Shown piece by piece: positions 54,245 through 64,000 of a stretch of DNA of 64,000 nt; positions within the stretch are counted from its first letter, which is position 1, and the number at the start of each line of letters is the position of its first letter. Below the pieces are notes generated by a model. It worked only from the letters and a program-made list of their open reading frames with translations. It had not been told where the DNA came from and did no database searches. Source of the DNA: Paracoccus kondratievae (GTDB taxonomy: Bacteria > Pseudomonadota > Alphaproteobacteria > Rhodobacterales > Rhodobacteraceae); assembly GCF_009301415.1 (NCBI RefSeq), contig NZ_CP045073.1:310001-374000 (forward strand). Direction: 5' to 3'. A program made the translations under genes and the position numbers.

Positions 54245-55840
54245 TTACACCATCATTTCCTTGGTGGCGGTCAGCTTAAGCTCGGGGTGGTCACGGGTAA
54301 CCCGGTCGATGTCCCATTGCAGCCGGGTCAGATAGACCAGATCGCCGTCATGATCCTGCGCCATATGGCCCTTGTTCGTCTGCGAAAAGGCCTCGACCTT
54401 GTCTTTCGGACCCGAAAGCCAGCGGGCCGAAGTGAACTGCGTCGCCTCGAACCGAACCGGCAGGCCATATTCAAGTTCGATCCGGCTGGCGAGCACCTCG
54501 AATTGCAGCGCCCCGACGACGCCCACGATAAAGCCCGAGCCGATCATCGGTTTAAAGACCTTGGCCGCGCCTTCTTCGGCGAATTGCATCAGCGCCTTTT
54601 CCAGATGCTTGGCCTTCATCGGGTCGCCCGCGCGCACGGCCTGCAAAAGCTCGGGCGCGAATGAGGGGATGCCGGTAAAGCGCAGCGCCTCGCCCTCGGT
54701 CAGCGCATCGCCGATGCGCAGCTGGCCGTGGTTCGGAATGCCGATGATATCGCCCGCCCAGGCCTCTTCGGCCAGTTCGCGATCGGCGGCAAGAAACAGC
54801 ACCGGGTTCGACACCGCCATCTGCTTTTTCGAACGGACGTGCAAAAGCTTCATCCCACGTTCGAAATGGCCCGAGGCAAGACGGACAAAGGCCACCCGGT
54901 CACGGTGCTTGGGGTCCATATTGGCCTGAACCTTGAAAACAAAGCCTGTCACCGGCTTTTCCTCGGGCGCGATCTGACGCTCAGCCGCGCCTTGCGGCTG
55001 CGGCTCAGGGCCGAATTCGCCGATGCCGCGCATCAGCTCGCGCACTCCAAAGCTGTTGATGGCAGAACCGAACCAGATCGGGGTCATATGCCCCTCAAGG
55101 AAGGACTGGCGATTGAAGGCGGGCAAAAGCTCACGTGCCATCTCAAGCTCTTCGCGCAGCTTTTCCAGCTGACCGGCGGGGACATGTTCGGCCAGTTTCG
55201 GATCGTCGAGCCCGCTGATCTGAATCGACTCGGCCACCTTGTTGCGGTCGGCGCGGTCCATGATCTCCAGCCGGTCGTTCAAAAGGTCATAGGCGCCGAT
55301 AAAGTCGCGGCCCATGCCAATCGGCCATGAAGCCGGGGCGACGTCGATGGCCAGATTTTCCTGAATCTCGTCGATGATCTCGAACGTGTCGCGGCTTTCG
55401 CGGTCCATCTTGTTACAGAAGGTCAGGATGGGCAGATCGCGCAACCGGCAAACCTCGAACAGTTTACGCGTCTGGCTTTCGACGCCCTTGGCGCCGTCGA
55501 TGACCATGATCGCCGCGTCCACCGCAGTCAGGGTGCGATATGTGTCCTCAGAGAAATCGCTGTGGCCGGGGGTATCGACCAGGTTGAAGCGCCAGTTGTC
55601 AAAGTCAAAGGACATGGCCGAGGCCGAGACCGAAATCCCCCGCTCCTGCTCCATTTTCATGAAGTCCGAGCGCGTGCGCCGCGCCTCGCCTTTGGCCCGG
55701 ACCTGACCAGCCATCTGAATCGCCCCGCCAAACAGCAGGAACTTTTCGGTCAGGGTGGTCTTGCCGGCGTCGGGATGCGAAATGATCGCAAAGGTGCGGC
55801 GGCGAGCGATTTCGGCGGGAAGATCAGGACGATTCATCAT
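54245..55840 (-). CDS. prfC: Peptide chain release factor 3
   Basis: A translational GTPase of 531 aa that recycles RF1/RF2. G1 motif ISHPDAGKTTLTEK, switch region QERGISVSASAMSF, G3 DTPGHSDFSEDT, G4 CNKMDRE; the RF3 C-terminal part has GVVGALQFEVLASRIELEYGLPVRFE. Two adjacent ATGs (55840, 55837) are equally possible starts. nadK follows upstream on the same strand, ending 49 bases before. Confidence 0.95.
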   Translation of the reverse strand: MMNRPDLPAEIARRRTFAIISHPDAGKTTLTEKFLLFGGAIQMAGQVRAKGEARRTRSDFMKMEQERGISVSASAMSFDFDNWRFNLVDTPGHSDFSEDTYRTLTAVDAAIMVIDGAKGVESQTRKLFEVCRLRDLPILTFCNKMDRESRDTFEIIDEIQENLAIDVAPASWPIGMGRDFIGAYDLLNDRLEIMDRADRNKVAESIQISGLDDPKLAEHVPAGQLEKLREELEMARELLPAFNRQSFLEGHMTPIWFGSAINSFGVRELMRGIGEFGPEPQPQGAAERQIAPEEKPVTGFVFKVQANMDPKHRDRVAFVRLASGHFERGMKLLHVRSKKQMAVSNPVLFLAADRELAEEAWAGDIIGIPNHGQLRIGDALTEGEALRFTGIPSFAPELLQAVRAGDPMKAKHLEKALMQFAEEGAAKVFKPMIGSGFIVGVVGALQFEVLASRIELEYGLPVRFEATQFTSARWLSGPKDKVEAFSQTNKGHMAQDHDGDLVYLTRLQWDIDRVTRDHPELKLTATKEMMV

Positions 55841-55889
55841 GTCCGGCCCTTTACCGCGCAGCGCGCGCAGTCTCAAATGGAATCGGGCG

Positions 55890-56639
55890 TCAGACGAACT
55901 GTTCGCGGATCACCCGTTCCTCAAGCCCGTGTCCGGGATCAAACAGCAGGCGATGACGGATCGTTTTCTCGGACCGGATCTCGACCCACAGGACCGAATC
56001 GACGCCACGCGAATCGGCATCGGCCATCACGGGGCGCTTGTCGGGTTCAAGCACGTCAAAGCGCACTGTCGCGCTTTTCGGCAGGATCGCTCCACGCCAG
56101 CGCCGCGGGCGAAAGGCGGCGATGGCCGTCAGCGCCAGCACACCTGAACCCAAGGGCAGGATTGGCCCGTTTGCCGAATAATTATAGGCCGTCGAGCCTG
56201 CAGGCGTGGATAGCAGAACACCATCGCAGATCAGCTCTTCCAGCCGCACCCGGCCGTTCACGCTGATGCGCAGCCGTGCCGCCTGCGGTCCGGCGCGCAG
56301 CATGCTGACCTCATTTATCGCCAGTGCGCAGTGCTCATGCCCGTCGGTGGTTCCGGCGGTCATGGCCAGCGGGTTGATCAGCGTCTCTTCGGCTGCCCTG
56401 ATGCGGCCGGGCAGATCCTCTTCTGAATAGGTGTTCATCAGAAAGCCGACCGTGCCCCGGTTCATGCCATAGACCGGCAGCCCGCGGTTCTGATGCATCA
56501 CCGACAGCATCAGCCCGTCGCCACCAAGCGCGACGATCACCTCTGCCTCGCGGATCGGCACATGACCATAACGTTCGGACAACGCCTCGGCGGCGGTCAC
56601 GGCGGTTTCGGTACCAGAGGCGATAAAGTGCATTTTCAT
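55890..56639 (-). CDS. nadK: NAD kinase
   Basis: Phosphorylates NAD to NADP. Length 249 aa with the GGDG motif in VIVALGGDGLMLSVMH, the NE motif in LAINEVSMLR and the glycine-rich loop in LLSTPAGSTAYNYSANGPILP. This is the short form common in alphaproteobacteria. Confidence 0.93.
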   Translation of the reverse strand: MKMHFIASGTETAVTAAEALSERYGHVPIREAEVIVALGGDGLMLSVMHQNRGLPVYGMNRGTVGFLMNTYSEEDLPGRIRAAEETLINPLAMTAGTTDGHEHCALAINEVSMLRAGPQAARLRISVNGRVRLEELICDGVLLSTPAGSTAYNYSANGPILPLGSGVLALTAIAAFRPRRWRGAILPKSATVRFDVLEPDKRPVMADADSRGVDSVLWVEIRSEKTIRHRLLFDPGHGLEERVIREQFV

Positions 56640-56782
56640 GCGGCCATCATGGCGTGCAGCGTGCCGGGTGCAAGCCCTTTGGCATATGGGATAATCTACC
56701 GCCCCTGCGTCGCATCCGTCCTAGCGGGCCAGAATGAAACGCGTTAGAAGGCCAGCGAGCCTGCTTTTTGCATGAGGACCAG

Positions 56783-58066
56783 ATGACCGACACCGGATTC
56801 TTCACCGAGACGCTCGCCAGCCGCGACTCTTCGATTTTCGACGCCATCCGCAAGGAACTGGGCCGGCAGCGCGACGAGATCGAGCTGATCGCCTCCGAAA
56901 ACATCGTCTCCAAAGCGGTGCTTGAGGCGCAGGGCTCGGTTCTGACCAACAAATACGCCGAAGGCTATCCGGGCAAGCGCTACTATGGCGGCTGCCAATA
57001 TGTCGATATCGTCGAGAATCTGGCCATCGAGCGCGCCAAAGAGCTGTTTGGCTGCGAATTTGCCAACGTTCAGCCGAACTCGGGCAGCCAGATGAACCAG
57101 GCAGTGTTCCTGGCTCTCTTGCAGCCGGGCGACACTTTCATGGGGCTTGACCTGAACTCGGGCGGCCACCTGACCCACGGGTCGCCGGTCAACATGTCGG
57201 GCAAATGGTTCAACGTTGTCTCGTATGGCGTGCGCCAGCAGGACCAGCTGCTTGACATGGAAGAGATCCGCAAACACGCCCATGAGCATAAGCCCAAGCT
57301 GATCCTTGCCGGTGGCACCGCCTACAGCCGCATCTGGGACTGGGCTGAATTCCGCAAGATCGCCGACGAAGTGGGCGCATATCTGATGGTGGACATGGCC
57401 CATATCGCCGGTCTGGTGGCGGGCGGCCAGCATCCCTCGCCGCTGCCCCACGCACATGTCGTGACCACGACCACCCACAAATCCCTGCGCGGCCCGCGTG
57501 GCGGCATGATCCTGACCAATGACGCCGAGATCGCCAAAAAGATCAACTCGGCCGTCTTCCCCGGCCTGCAGGGCGGCCCGCTGATGCATGTCATCGCCGC
57601 CAAGGCCGTCGCCTTCGGCGAGGCGTTGCGCCCCGAGTTCAAGGGCTATGCCGCTCAGGTCGTGGCCAACGCCCGCGCCATGGCGGACGAACTGATGAAG
57701 GGCGGCATCGACATCGTCTCGGGCGGTACCGACAACCACCTGTGCCTTGCAGACCTGCGCCCCAAAGGCGTGACCGGCAAGGCGACCGAGGCGGCATTGG
57801 GTCGCGCGCATATCACCTGCAACAAGAACGGCGTGCCCTTTGATCCCGAAAAACCCTTCGTGACATCGGGCATCCGGCTGGGCGCACCGGCTGGCACCAC
57901 GCGCGGCTTCAAGGAAGAAGAGTTCCGCCAGATCGCCCGCTGGATCGTCGAAGTGGTCGATGGCCTGGCCGCGAATGGCGAAGAGGGCAACGCCGAGGTC
58001 GAGGCCCGCGTCAAGGCCGAGGTGACCGAGCTCTGCGCCCGCTTCCCCCTTTACGAAGGCCTGTGA
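56783..58066 (+). CDS. glyA: Serine hydroxymethyltransferase
   Basis: PLP enzyme interconverting serine and glycine and loading C1 units on tetrahydrofolate. Length 427 aa; PLP lysine in [15 protein letters not shown], and [18 protein letters not shown] and the folate-site [20 protein letters not shown] at 56768 would add five residues; the ATG at 56783 with GAGG five bases upstream is preferred. A strong terminator follows. Confidence 0.96.
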   Translation: MTDTGFFTETLASRDSSIFDAIRKELGRQRDEIELIASENIVSKAVLEAQGSVLTNKYAEGYPGKRYYGGCQYVDIVENLAIERAKELFGCEFANVQPNSGSQMNQAVFLALLQPGDTFMGLDLNSGGHLTHGSPVNMSGKWFNVVSYGVRQQDQLLDMEEIRKHAHEHKPKLILAGGTAYSRIWDWAEFRKIADEVGAYLMVDMAHIAGLVAGGQHPSPLPHAHVVTTTTHKSLRGPRGGMILTNDAEIAKKINSAVFPGLQGGPLMHVIAAKAVAFGEALRPEFKGYAAQVVANARAMADELMKGGIDIVSGGTDNHLCLADLRPKGVTGKATEAALGRAHITCNKNGVPFDPEKPFVTSGIRLGAPAGTTRGFKEEEFRQIARWIVEVVDGLAANGEEGNAEVEARVKAEVTELCARFPLYEGL

Positions 58067-58175
58067 TCGCAACGCTGCGCGGGACAGACAGCCCTGCGCA
58101 GCTCACAAGACCGGGCGGAATACGTATTCTTACAGCATTCCTGTCCCACACCTTCTTTGAGCATCTGATACAAAG

Positions 58176-58205
58176 AAAAAGCCGGCCAATATGCGCCGGC
58201 TTTTT
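58176..58205. terminator. Bidirectional intrinsic terminator after glyA
   Basis: AAAAAGCCGGC and GCCGGCTTTTT with an eight-base loop, T-runs on either strand, between convergent genes. Confidence 0.9.
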
Positions 58206-58245
58206 CTATTGTGCTCTTCAGGCTCGACCCTCCCCCCCCTGCGGC

Positions 58246-58629
58246 TCAGATCAACCCGCGCACCTTCATGATCCAGATGGCGACGGCCGCCAGAATCAGC
58301 AGGCCGAACATCACGCTTGCCGCAACGCCGACCACGCCTCCTTGCATCCGCCCCCCCTGCCCAAGCGGACGCAGGTAAGAAACCAGCGCCTTATGCGCGC
58401 GCTCAAGCTGTTCAAAATCGACCTGCCGCGCCAACTTGGGCTGTCCAGCCTTCAGATCGGCGTCGGCCAGTACCCGGGCCTCGCGCCTCAGCCGCCGCGG
58501 CAAGGCACCGCCGCGCTTGCGCAGCATGCTCCCCAGATCGGCGTGCTGCCCGCGACGGACACCACCAAACCGCGCCGCCATAAGGCCCGCCACCTCATCG
58601 GCCATCGGCCGGATCTTCTCGATACCCAT
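58246..58629 (-). CDS. Small protein with C-terminal membrane helix, unknown function
   Basis: A 127-aa protein I do not recognise. An N-terminal soluble part is basic (RKRGGALPRRLRREARVLADADL), with QVDFEQLERAHKALVSYL in the middle, and ends in one hydrophobic segment (GVVGVAASVMFGLLILAAVAIWIMKVRG), so a tail-anchored topology is likely. Start at 58629 (GGGGGA four bases upstream); 58650 is possible. Confidence 0.65.
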   Translation of the reverse strand: MGIEKIRPMADEVAGLMAARFGGVRRGQHADLGSMLRKRGGALPRRLRREARVLADADLKAGQPKLARQVDFEQLERAHKALVSYLRPLGQGGRMQGGVVGVAASVMFGLLILAAVAIWIMKVRGLI

Positions 58630-58712
58630 GACGTCCCCCGTCACGCCCATTGCAGGTTTTCGCCAACCTACCCTCTCTGGCGCAAGCTCGCCAGTGTCGC
58701 TAGGTTAGATCC

Positions 58713-59486
58713 ATGATGCTGAACATGACAATTACGGGTAGAGATTCGGATCAGCCGCCAGTTCTGCTGGCGCACGGGCTGTTCGGATCGGGGCGCAATC
58801 TGGGCGGTCTGGCCCGTCGCCTGAGTGAGACACGGCGAGTGATCGCGGTCGATATGCGCAATCATGGCGACAGCTTTCACGATCCCGATCACAGCTACCC
58901 CGCCCTCGCCCATGATCTGGCCCAGATCGTCGCTGCCGAAGGGGGACAGGCCGATATTCTGGGCCATTCGATGGGAGGCAAGGCGGCAATGATGCTGGCG
59001 CTGACCCAGCCGGACCTTGTTCGTCGGCTGATCATCATGGATATCGCCCCCTTTGCCTATGCGCATAGTCAAGCCAGCCATATCGACGCAATGGAGGCAA
59101 CCGATCTGGCCGGTATCGAGCGGCGGTCCGAGGCAGACGCACGTCTGGCCGAACATATTTCAGATCCGGGTGTGCGTGCCTTTCTGCTGCAATCGCTGGA
59201 CCTGAAAGCCGATCCGCCGCAGTGGAAATTCAACCTTGCAGCTTTGCGGGATCAGATGCCGTTTCTGGTGGGCTGGCCCGAGAACGCCCCGAAAGGCAGC
59301 TTTACCGGCCCTGCGTTATTTCTGATCGGCTCGGAATCGGACTATTGTCGCGCCCCGCAGCAATCCGAAGCGATCAGGGCGCATTTCCCGCAGGCTGACA
59401 TTCGCACCATCGCCGGTGCCGGACATTGGCTGCATGCGGATCGTCCCGCCGAAGTGGCCGGGACAGTCGCGGCCTTTCTGGACTAA
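58713..59486 (+). CDS. Alpha/beta hydrolase, YbfF-like esterase
   Basis: A 257-aa esterase with HGLFGSGRNLGGLARRL (oxyanion), DMRNHGDS, the nucleophile elbow GHSMGGKAAM (Ser near residue 91) and the His in GAGHWLHADRP. These sections match E. coli YbfF, an esterase active on acyl-CoA and short esters in vitro. It is divergent from the small membrane-protein gene. Confidence 0.88.
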   Translation: MMLNMTITGRDSDQPPVLLAHGLFGSGRNLGGLARRLSETRRVIAVDMRNHGDSFHDPDHSYPALAHDLAQIVAAEGGQADILGHSMGGKAAMMLALTQPDLVRRLIIMDIAPFAYAHSQASHIDAMEATDLAGIERRSEADARLAEHISDPGVRAFLLQSLDLKADPPQWKFNLAALRDQMPFLVGWPENAPKGSFTGPALFLIGSESDYCRAPQQSEAIRAHFPQADIRTIAGAGHWLHADRPAEVAGTVAAFLD

Positions 59487-59518
59487 GTCCTGACCCAGAC
59501 AGCGGCATTTATCACGGA

Positions 59519-59827
59519 TCATCCGTCAGGGCACCGCAGAGACAGCTGCGCCTCGCCTGTGTCGCCGGGAATGCGACTGCGAAGGCTGTTGGGAATGACC
59601 CGGCATCCGGTTGTCTGTTCGGCGGCCACCACCATCAGTTCAGGAATTCTGGCACGGGTCTGACGGTCAAGATAACCAAGGCGGATCACCTGTGCCCGCG
59701 CACCGTCGTGAAAAACGACAAACCGGATACCATCCAGCGTCGTGTCATACCGGGTGGCGCCAAAGAATTGCGGCGATGGCGAAGCGCAGGCGGAAAGAAT
59801 CAGGACCAGGGACAGGATCATACGCAT
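59519..59827 (-). CDS. Small lipoprotein, unknown function
   Basis: A 102-aa protein with signal MRMILSLVLILSACAS, lipobox LSAC and Cys14 as the lipid-modified residue. The rest (TTLDGIRFVVFHDGARAQVIRLGYLDRQTRARIPELMVVAAEQTTGC) has no family I can name. Two more cysteines near the end could form a disulfide. Confidence 0.72.
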   Translation of the reverse strand: MRMILSLVLILSACASPSPQFFGATRYDTTLDGIRFVVFHDGARAQVIRLGYLDRQTRARIPELMVVAAEQTTGCRVIPNSLRSRIPGDTGEAQLSLRCPDG

Positions 59828-59900
59828 GACCCCTGTTTAGCCACCAGGGGTTAACAAACCCTTACGACTAGGCAATTAATCAGGCGGCCGGACTGTCGCC

Positions 59901-60212
59901 TCAGCTTAACCCGCGCGATTGGCAGCCCGTGCAGGTGAGGATATCCGGCAACGAATCCAACCGCTCTGCCGGGATCACAGCACCGCAGCAGGTGCAAACT
60001 CCATAGTCACCGCCAGCGATCCGCTGCAGCGCCGATTCGATCTGCTCCAGTTCAGCCTGACCAGCTTGACCAAGGGCGTGAATAACGGCCCCGTGTTCCC
60101 CTGAAATAGATTGGGGCTGAGAGGCCTCAAGCTCATGACGAATCATCGCCAGATCAGCATGAATAGCATCTCGACGCGCGGTCAAAATGGTTTTGCGGGT
60201 GGTCAGCTTCAT
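59901..60212 (-). CDS. DksA/TraR-type zinc-finger protein
   Basis: A 103-aa protein: a helical N-terminus, then GGDYGVCTCCGAVIPAERLDSLPDILTCTGCQSRG, a C4 zinc finger of the DksA/TraR kind. DksA-type proteins bind the RNA polymerase secondary channel; this short form lacks the long coiled coil with its acidic tip, so a DksA-like action is unproven. AGGAG lies seven bases before the ATG at 60212. It lies downstream of lepA on the same strand after a 269-base gap. Confidence 0.82.
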   Translation of the reverse strand: MKLTTRKTILTARRDAIHADLAMIRHELEASQPQSISGEHGAVIHALGQAGQAELEQIESALQRIAGGDYGVCTCCGAVIPAERLDSLPDILTCTGCQSRGLS

Positions 60213-60432
60213 AAGGCGCTCCTGTTCGCGGACAGGGCCATACACAAAATGCGCCTCGGCGACTTTGATCTGCGTCAATTTGCTGCGGCTTTCCCAACCA
60301 GACATGCAGCGGGGGGGATTTATCTGCCGCAGGGACCCCCAGCCTCTTTGAAGGTAACCCGAATTTAACCTGTGGGCGCCAGGATGGGTCTATGACGACC
60401 AGCACTCGCCTGCCTTCTTTTGCACATATCTG

Positions 60433-60470
60433 CCCTGAACCGGGGCTGCTTGCACGCACCCGGTTCAGGG
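60433..60470 (-). other. Perfect 12-bp inverted repeat downstream of lepA
   Basis: CCCTGAACCGGG and CCCGGTTCAGGG around a 14-base loop, 11 bases past the lepA stop. No T-run follows. It may be a Rho-assisted terminator or RNA-stabilising stem. I see nothing else in the gap to 60213. Confidence 0.55.
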
Positions 60471-60481
60471 TAGTGCAACTA

Positions 60482-62281
60482 TCAGCTATCCATCTTCAGC
60501 GCCTGAATAAAGGCGGTCTGCGGAATTTCGACCTTGCCGAACTGGCGCATCTTTTTCTTGCCAGCCTTTTGTTTTTCCAGCAATTTTTTCTTACGCGTTG
60601 CGTCACCGCCATAACATTTTGCCGTCACGTCCTTACGCAGGGCGCTAAGTGTTTCACGCGCAATCACCCGACCACCGATCGCTGCCTGAATCGGAATTTT
60701 GAACATGTGCCGCGGGATCAGGTCCTTAAGCTTTTCGACCATGGCACGGCCACGCGATTCGGCCCGGTCGCGGTGAACCATGATCGCCAGCGCATCGACC
60801 GGTTCATCGTTCACAAGAATCGACATCTTGACCAGATAATCCTCGCGATATTCCGAGATCTGGTAATCAAAGCTGGCATAGCCCTTGGTCACCGACTTGA
60901 GCCGGTCATAGAAGTCGAAAACCACCTCGGCCAACGGCAGGTCATAAACCACCATGGCCCGATTGCCGGCATAGGTCAGGTCAAGCTGGATACCACGCCG
61001 GTCCTGACAAAGCTTCAGCACATCACCCAGATATTCGTCAGGCACCATAATGGTGGCTTTGATCCGCGGCTCTTCGATGTGATCAACATGGGTCAGGTCA
61101 GGCATATCAGCGGGGTTGTGAAGGTCCCGCACCTCGCCATCCTTCATGTAAAGTTTGAACACCACCGAAGGTGCAGTAGTAATGAGATCCAGATCGTATT
61201 CGCGCTCCAGCCGGTCCCGGATCACCTCAAGATGCAAAAGGCCCAGGAATCCGCAGCGGAAACCGAAACCCAACGCGGCCGAGGTCTCCATCTCATAGCT
61301 AAAGCTGGCGTCGTTCAGTGCGAGCTTTTCGATAGCATCGCGCAACGCCTCAAAATCGTTGGCATCGACCGGGAAGAGCCCGCAGAATACGACCGGCTGC
61401 GCGGGTTTGAAGCCCGGCAGCGGCTGCTCACAGCCCTTACGCTCATGGGTGATGGTATCGCCGACGCGGGTGTCACGCACCTGCTTGATCGACGCAGTCA
61501 GCACGCCAATTTCACCCGGCCCCAGCTCGGCAATATCCTGCATCTGGGGGCGCAGGACCGCAAGCTTATCGATGCCGTAGACGGCATTAGTCTGCATCAT
61601 ACGGATGCGGTCGCCCCTGCGGATCACCCCATCCATGACACGGATCATCACGACAACGCCCAGATAGGGATCATACCACGAATCGACGAGCATCGCCTTA
61701 AGCGGTGCGTCCCGGTCGCCCTTGGGTGCTGGCAGGCGGGTAACGATGGCCTCAAGCACATCAGGGATGCCAAGACCGGTCTTGGCCGAGATCTCGATCG
61801 CGTCATGGGCGTCGATGCCGATCACGTCCTCGATCTGCTCCTTGACGCGACCAGGCTCGGCGGCAGGCAGGTCGATCTTGTTCAGAACCGGCACGATCTC
61901 ATGCCCGGCATCGATGGCCTGATAGACGTTGGCAAGCGTCTGTGCCTCGACCCCTTGCGTGGCGTCCACAACCAACAGCGAGCCTTCGACGGCGCGCATG
62001 CTGCGGCTGACTTCATAGGCAAAGTCGACGTGGCCGGGGGTGTCGATCAGGTTCAGCACATAGGTGCGCCCGTCCCTGGCCGGGTATTCGATGCGCACGG
62101 TGTTGGCCTTGATGGTGATACCGCGCTCGCGTTCGATATCCATGCTGTCCAGCAGCTGGGCTTTCATGTCGCGTTCGGCGACCGTGCCCGTCATCTGGAT
62201 CAACCGGTCGGCCAAGGTGGATTTACCGTGGTCGATATGTGCCACGATCGAAAAATTGCGGATGAGATCAAGGTCGGTCAT
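60482..62281 (-). CDS. lepA: Elongation factor 4 (LepA)
   Basis: A ribosome-binding GTPase, 599 aa. G1 [15 protein letters not shown]3 [16 protein letters not shown]4 [10 protein letters not shown], and the LepA-only C-terminal domain ([28 protein letters not shown]). The ATG at 62281 starts the conserved [19 protein letters not shown]; the upstream extension of the frame is not conserved. Confidence 0.97.
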   Translation of the reverse strand: MTDLDLIRNFSIVAHIDHGKSTLADRLIQMTGTVAERDMKAQLLDSMDIERERGITIKANTVRIEYPARDGRTYVLNLIDTPGHVDFAYEVSRSMRAVEGSLLVVDATQGVEAQTLANVYQAIDAGHEIVPVLNKIDLPAAEPGRVKEQIEDVIGIDAHDAIEISAKTGLGIPDVLEAIVTRLPAPKGDRDAPLKAMLVDSWYDPYLGVVVMIRVMDGVIRRGDRIRMMQTNAVYGIDKLAVLRPQMQDIAELGPGEIGVLTASIKQVRDTRVGDTITHERKGCEQPLPGFKPAQPVVFCGLFPVDANDFEALRDAIEKLALNDASFSYEMETSAALGFGFRCGFLGLLHLEVIRDRLEREYDLDLITTAPSVVFKLYMKDGEVRDLHNPADMPDLTHVDHIEEPRIKATIMVPDEYLGDVLKLCQDRRGIQLDLTYAGNRAMVVYDLPLAEVVFDFYDRLKSVTKGYASFDYQISEYREDYLVKMSILVNDEPVDALAIMVHRDRAESRGRAMVEKLKDLIPRHMFKIPIQAAIGGRVIARETLSALRKDVTAKCYGGDATRKKKLLEKQKAGKKKMRQFGKVEIPQTAFIQALKMDS

Positions 62282-62322
62282 GGCCGGGCTATACAAGGGC
62301 TTTTGCGTTGCGGGAAGAGGAT

Positions 62323-63240
62323 TCAAGAGATCGGGGCAAAGCCGGCTGCGCGCAGCTGGCGCCGACGCAGCACCGCCTCGCGCCACATCGTGTAGCAACC
62401 CGAGGCAACGATGATCGCAGCACCCAGCATGGTCAGAACATCCGGCCGCTCACCAAAGACCACAAAGGCAAGAATCAGGGCAAACACCAGACGGGCATAA
62501 CGATATGGAGCCAGGGCCGAGGCCTCACCGACGCGGGTTGCGGCAACCAGCAATCCATACCCACCCACACCCACAGCGATACAGCCCACTACCAGCAGCC
62601 ATTGACGCAGGTCGGGCATGACGAACTCCTGCCCCAGCACCCACCCCATCTGCAGGGCAGCAATCAAAATGGCAAAGAAAGCCGAGGCGGCAAGCTGATC
62701 GGAATGGATACGCGCCGGTACATGCCGGGTGCACAGATCACGGCCTGCAAGCCCCACCACCGCCAGAAGCGCCATCAGCGAGATCGGCTGGAACCCGTCC
62801 AGCCCCGGCCGGATCACCAACAATACGCCAAGAAAGCCGACAATAATCGCGACCCAGCGTCTCCAGCCGACCGGCTCGCCCATCAGCGCCGCGCCAACCA
62901 CGATGGCAAGCGGCAAGGCCTGCATGATCGCCGAAGTTGAAGACAGCTCTGTCAGTGCCAGCGCCACGACGATCCCGATCGAGCCGACTGCCTCCATCAA
63001 CCCGCGGAACAACACGACTGGCCGTACAAGGTCACGGGTAAAAAGCCGCCCACCTTTCAGCTTCAGCATGGTGCCAAAGACGCAAAGCCCCAAAAGCCCG
63101 ATCAGCGCCAGCACTTGGGCGTAAGGCAGCTCGGCCGAAAGCAGCTTGATGAACATGTCCTCGAAGGCGAACAGCACCATCGAGATCACCATCAGGATCG
63201 CACCACGGAAATTTTCGGTGACCATCGGTCGCAGCCTCAT
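62323..63240 (-). CDS. EamA-family (DMT) transporter
   Basis: A 305-aa ten-helix exporter with two EamA repeats ([30 protein letters not shown]-type second half reading [20 protein letters not shown]). Substrate unknown; it is not a close paralogue of the exporter at 51219. An internal ATG at 63225 has GAGG nine bases upstream and is a possible start. lepA follows 41 bases downstream on the same strand. Confidence 0.83.
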   Translation of the reverse strand: MRLRPMVTENFRGAILMVISMVLFAFEDMFIKLLSAELPYAQVLALIGLLGLCVFGTMLKLKGGRLFTRDLVRPVVLFRGLMEAVGSIGIVVALALTELSSTSAIMQALPLAIVVGAALMGEPVGWRRWVAIIVGFLGVLLVIRPGLDGFQPISLMALLAVVGLAGRDLCTRHVPARIHSDQLAASAFFAILIAALQMGWVLGQEFVMPDLRQWLLVVGCIAVGVGGYGLLVAATRVGEASALAPYRYARLVFALILAFVVFGERPDVLTMLGAAIIVASGCYTMWREAVLRRRQLRAAGFAPIS

Positions 63241-63329
63241 GAGGGGGAGTTGCGCCCGTGGCGCCGTGGCGCGATCATAGGTCGGTTCCCGGACAAGCGA
63301 AAGGTCCGGCCAGGCGAAAGGATGCCCTG

Positions 63330-63515
63330 ATGAAGTTCCGCGTTGAGGACATGAGCTGCAACCATTGCACCGCCGCGATCGAAAAGGCGGTGGCCGAGGC
63401 AGGCGGCCATGCCAGCTGCGATCTGCCCACGCATAGCGTCACTGTCGAGGGGCTGGAGCGCGACCGCGCCGCCCAGGTGATTCGCGACGCCGGCTATACC
63501 CCCGAACCGGCCTGA
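63330..63515 (+). CDS. HMA-domain metal chaperone (CopZ-like)
   Basis: A 61-aa heavy-metal-associated domain with the metal-binding loop MSCNHC in MKFRVEDMSCNHCTAAIEKAV, and IRDAGYTPEP at the end. Copper chaperones of this size pass Cu(I) to CopA ATPases or CueR; no ATPase is in the window. AAGGA is nine bases before the ATG at 63330; the frame before it is not conserved. Confidence 0.9.
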   Translation: MKFRVEDMSCNHCTAAIEKAVAEAGGHASCDLPTHSVTVEGLERDRAAQVIRDAGYTPEPA

Positions 63516-63682
63516 GGGCATATCTTGGGCCTCGTCGCGGCTCAGCCGCCATCCTTGGCCCGTCGTTCGCTGCCCGCCATAATTGAGCCCAAAGGCAGCT
63601 TCTGCTAACCTTGATGGCAGAAAGATCGCAGCAGACAGAGGGTGCCCAGCCCCATGCCGCGACACGAGCCGAGGAGACAGGA

Positions 63683-63988
63683 ATGTTCAACCGACTGATG
63701 ACCGCCGCCGCGGCGGTGGTGCTTACTGCGCCATGGGCCGTAGCAGGGCCGATTGATTCTGCATGCGTGCGCTCAGAACGCGGCGCCCGCAACAGCCAGG
63801 TCTGTGGCTGCATCCAGCAGGTCGCCGACCAGACGCTATCGCGCTCTGACCAGCGCCGCGCTGCCCGCTTTTTCCGTGACGCGGACGAAGCGCAAAAGGT
63901 CCGCATGTCGAAAAGCGACGCCGACAACGCCTTCTGGGCACGCTACAAAAGCTTTGCCGCCGCGGCCGAGGCCTATTGCGCACGCTGA
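63683..63988 (+). CDS. Secreted Cys-containing protein of Rhodobacteraceae, unknown function
   Basis: A 101-aa protein with signal peptide (RLMTAAAAVVLTAPWAVAGP) and a mature part carrying four cysteines: IDSACVRSERGARNSQVCGCIQQVADQTLSRSDQRRAARFF, with a closing AEAYC. Relatives are often labelled 'arginine transporter' in this group, which I consider unsupported because there is no membrane domain. GAGGAG is eight bases before the ATG. Two disulfides are plausible in the periplasm. Confidence 0.75.
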   Translation: MFNRLMTAAAAVVLTAPWAVAGPIDSACVRSERGARNSQVCGCIQQVADQTLSRSDQRRAARFFRDADEAQKVRMSKSDADNAFWARYKSFAAAAEAYCAR

Positions 63989-64000
63989 GCCTGATATGCG

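Noticed and set aside
56640..56782. Possible glycine or SAM riboswitch before glyA
   Set aside because: No conserved core or pairing could be recognised in the 143 bases.
56744..58072. 442-aa open frame on the minus strand
   Set aside because: Antisense to glyA; the plus-strand protein carries all SHMT motifs.
60392..62395. 667-aa open frame on the plus strand
   Set aside because: It is antisense to lepA, whose conservation is unmistakable. His/Asp/Gln-rich composition is typical of a reverse-frame shadow of a high-GC gene.

Overview
The window looks like a chromosomal segment of a Rhodobacteraceae alphaproteobacterium, most likely Paracoccus or a close relative. The evidence is the high GC content, the gene set (Tpa/Xsc taurine degradation, ThyX, an ErpA-xthA-dgt cluster, a stand-alone Lrp-type PutR beside PutA, Mg-type HemB) and the close resemblance of many proteins to families I know from that group. 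I see no rRNA, tRNA, CRISPR array, prophage or insertion sequence. About 97% of the DNA is accounted for by tightly packed genes.

Layout. 1-9.3 kb: housekeeping genes (3' part of clpA, mfd, hemB, a SYLF lipoprotein, a lytic transglycosylase, ssb). 9.3-17.4 kb: one eight-gene operon on the minus strand, with a branched-chain-amino-acid-type ABC importer (binding protein and LivHMGF), an M20 amidohydrolase, an M81 (MlrC-like) metallopeptidase and, last, a GntR/FCD regulator. Its promoter has a 12-bp perfect palindrome lying over the -10 box. 17.4-30.8 kb: a large taurine island with two arms: tpa-tauR1 on the plus strand, and tauABC-tauXY-xsc-tauZ-pta on the minus strand, the latter divergent from a second MocR-type regulator (tauR2). 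Both taurine deamination routes, transamination by Tpa and dehydrogenation by TauXY, are present and converge on Xsc and Pta. Paired CTGG-containing direct repeats, resembling known TauR boxes, sit upstream of both arms.

31-34.4 kb: fabA-fabB-fabI plus an alpha/beta hydrolase. 34.4-38.5 kb: putA divergent from its Lrp-type regulator. 38.5-44.8 kb: a HypT-like LysR regulator, aspA, an aspartate aminotransferase, sdhE, a MarR regulator, glyoxalase I and thyX. 44.8-50.7 kb: 3-hydroxybutyrate dehydrogenase, a terminator-supported small minus-strand ORF, an orphan family-5 binding protein followed by an entericidin-type lipoprotein (45 aa) and an acidic CsbD-like protein, then xthA, erpA and dgt. 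50.7-64 kb: DUF305, two EamA exporters, OsmC, an MFS transporter, prfC, nadK, glyA, small membrane, lipo- and zinc-finger proteins, lepA, a copper-chaperone-like HMA protein and a secreted Cys-rich protein.

The most unusual observations are the double taurine deamination system with two TauR paralogues and matching operator pairs, the importer/M20/M81/GntR operon of unknown substrate with a readable promoter-operator, and a 22-bp sequence (GGATATTT, two variable bases, ACAC, purine, AAAGAA) that recurs three times just downstream of unrelated genes and is preceded by a GC-rich hairpin in two of those cases.
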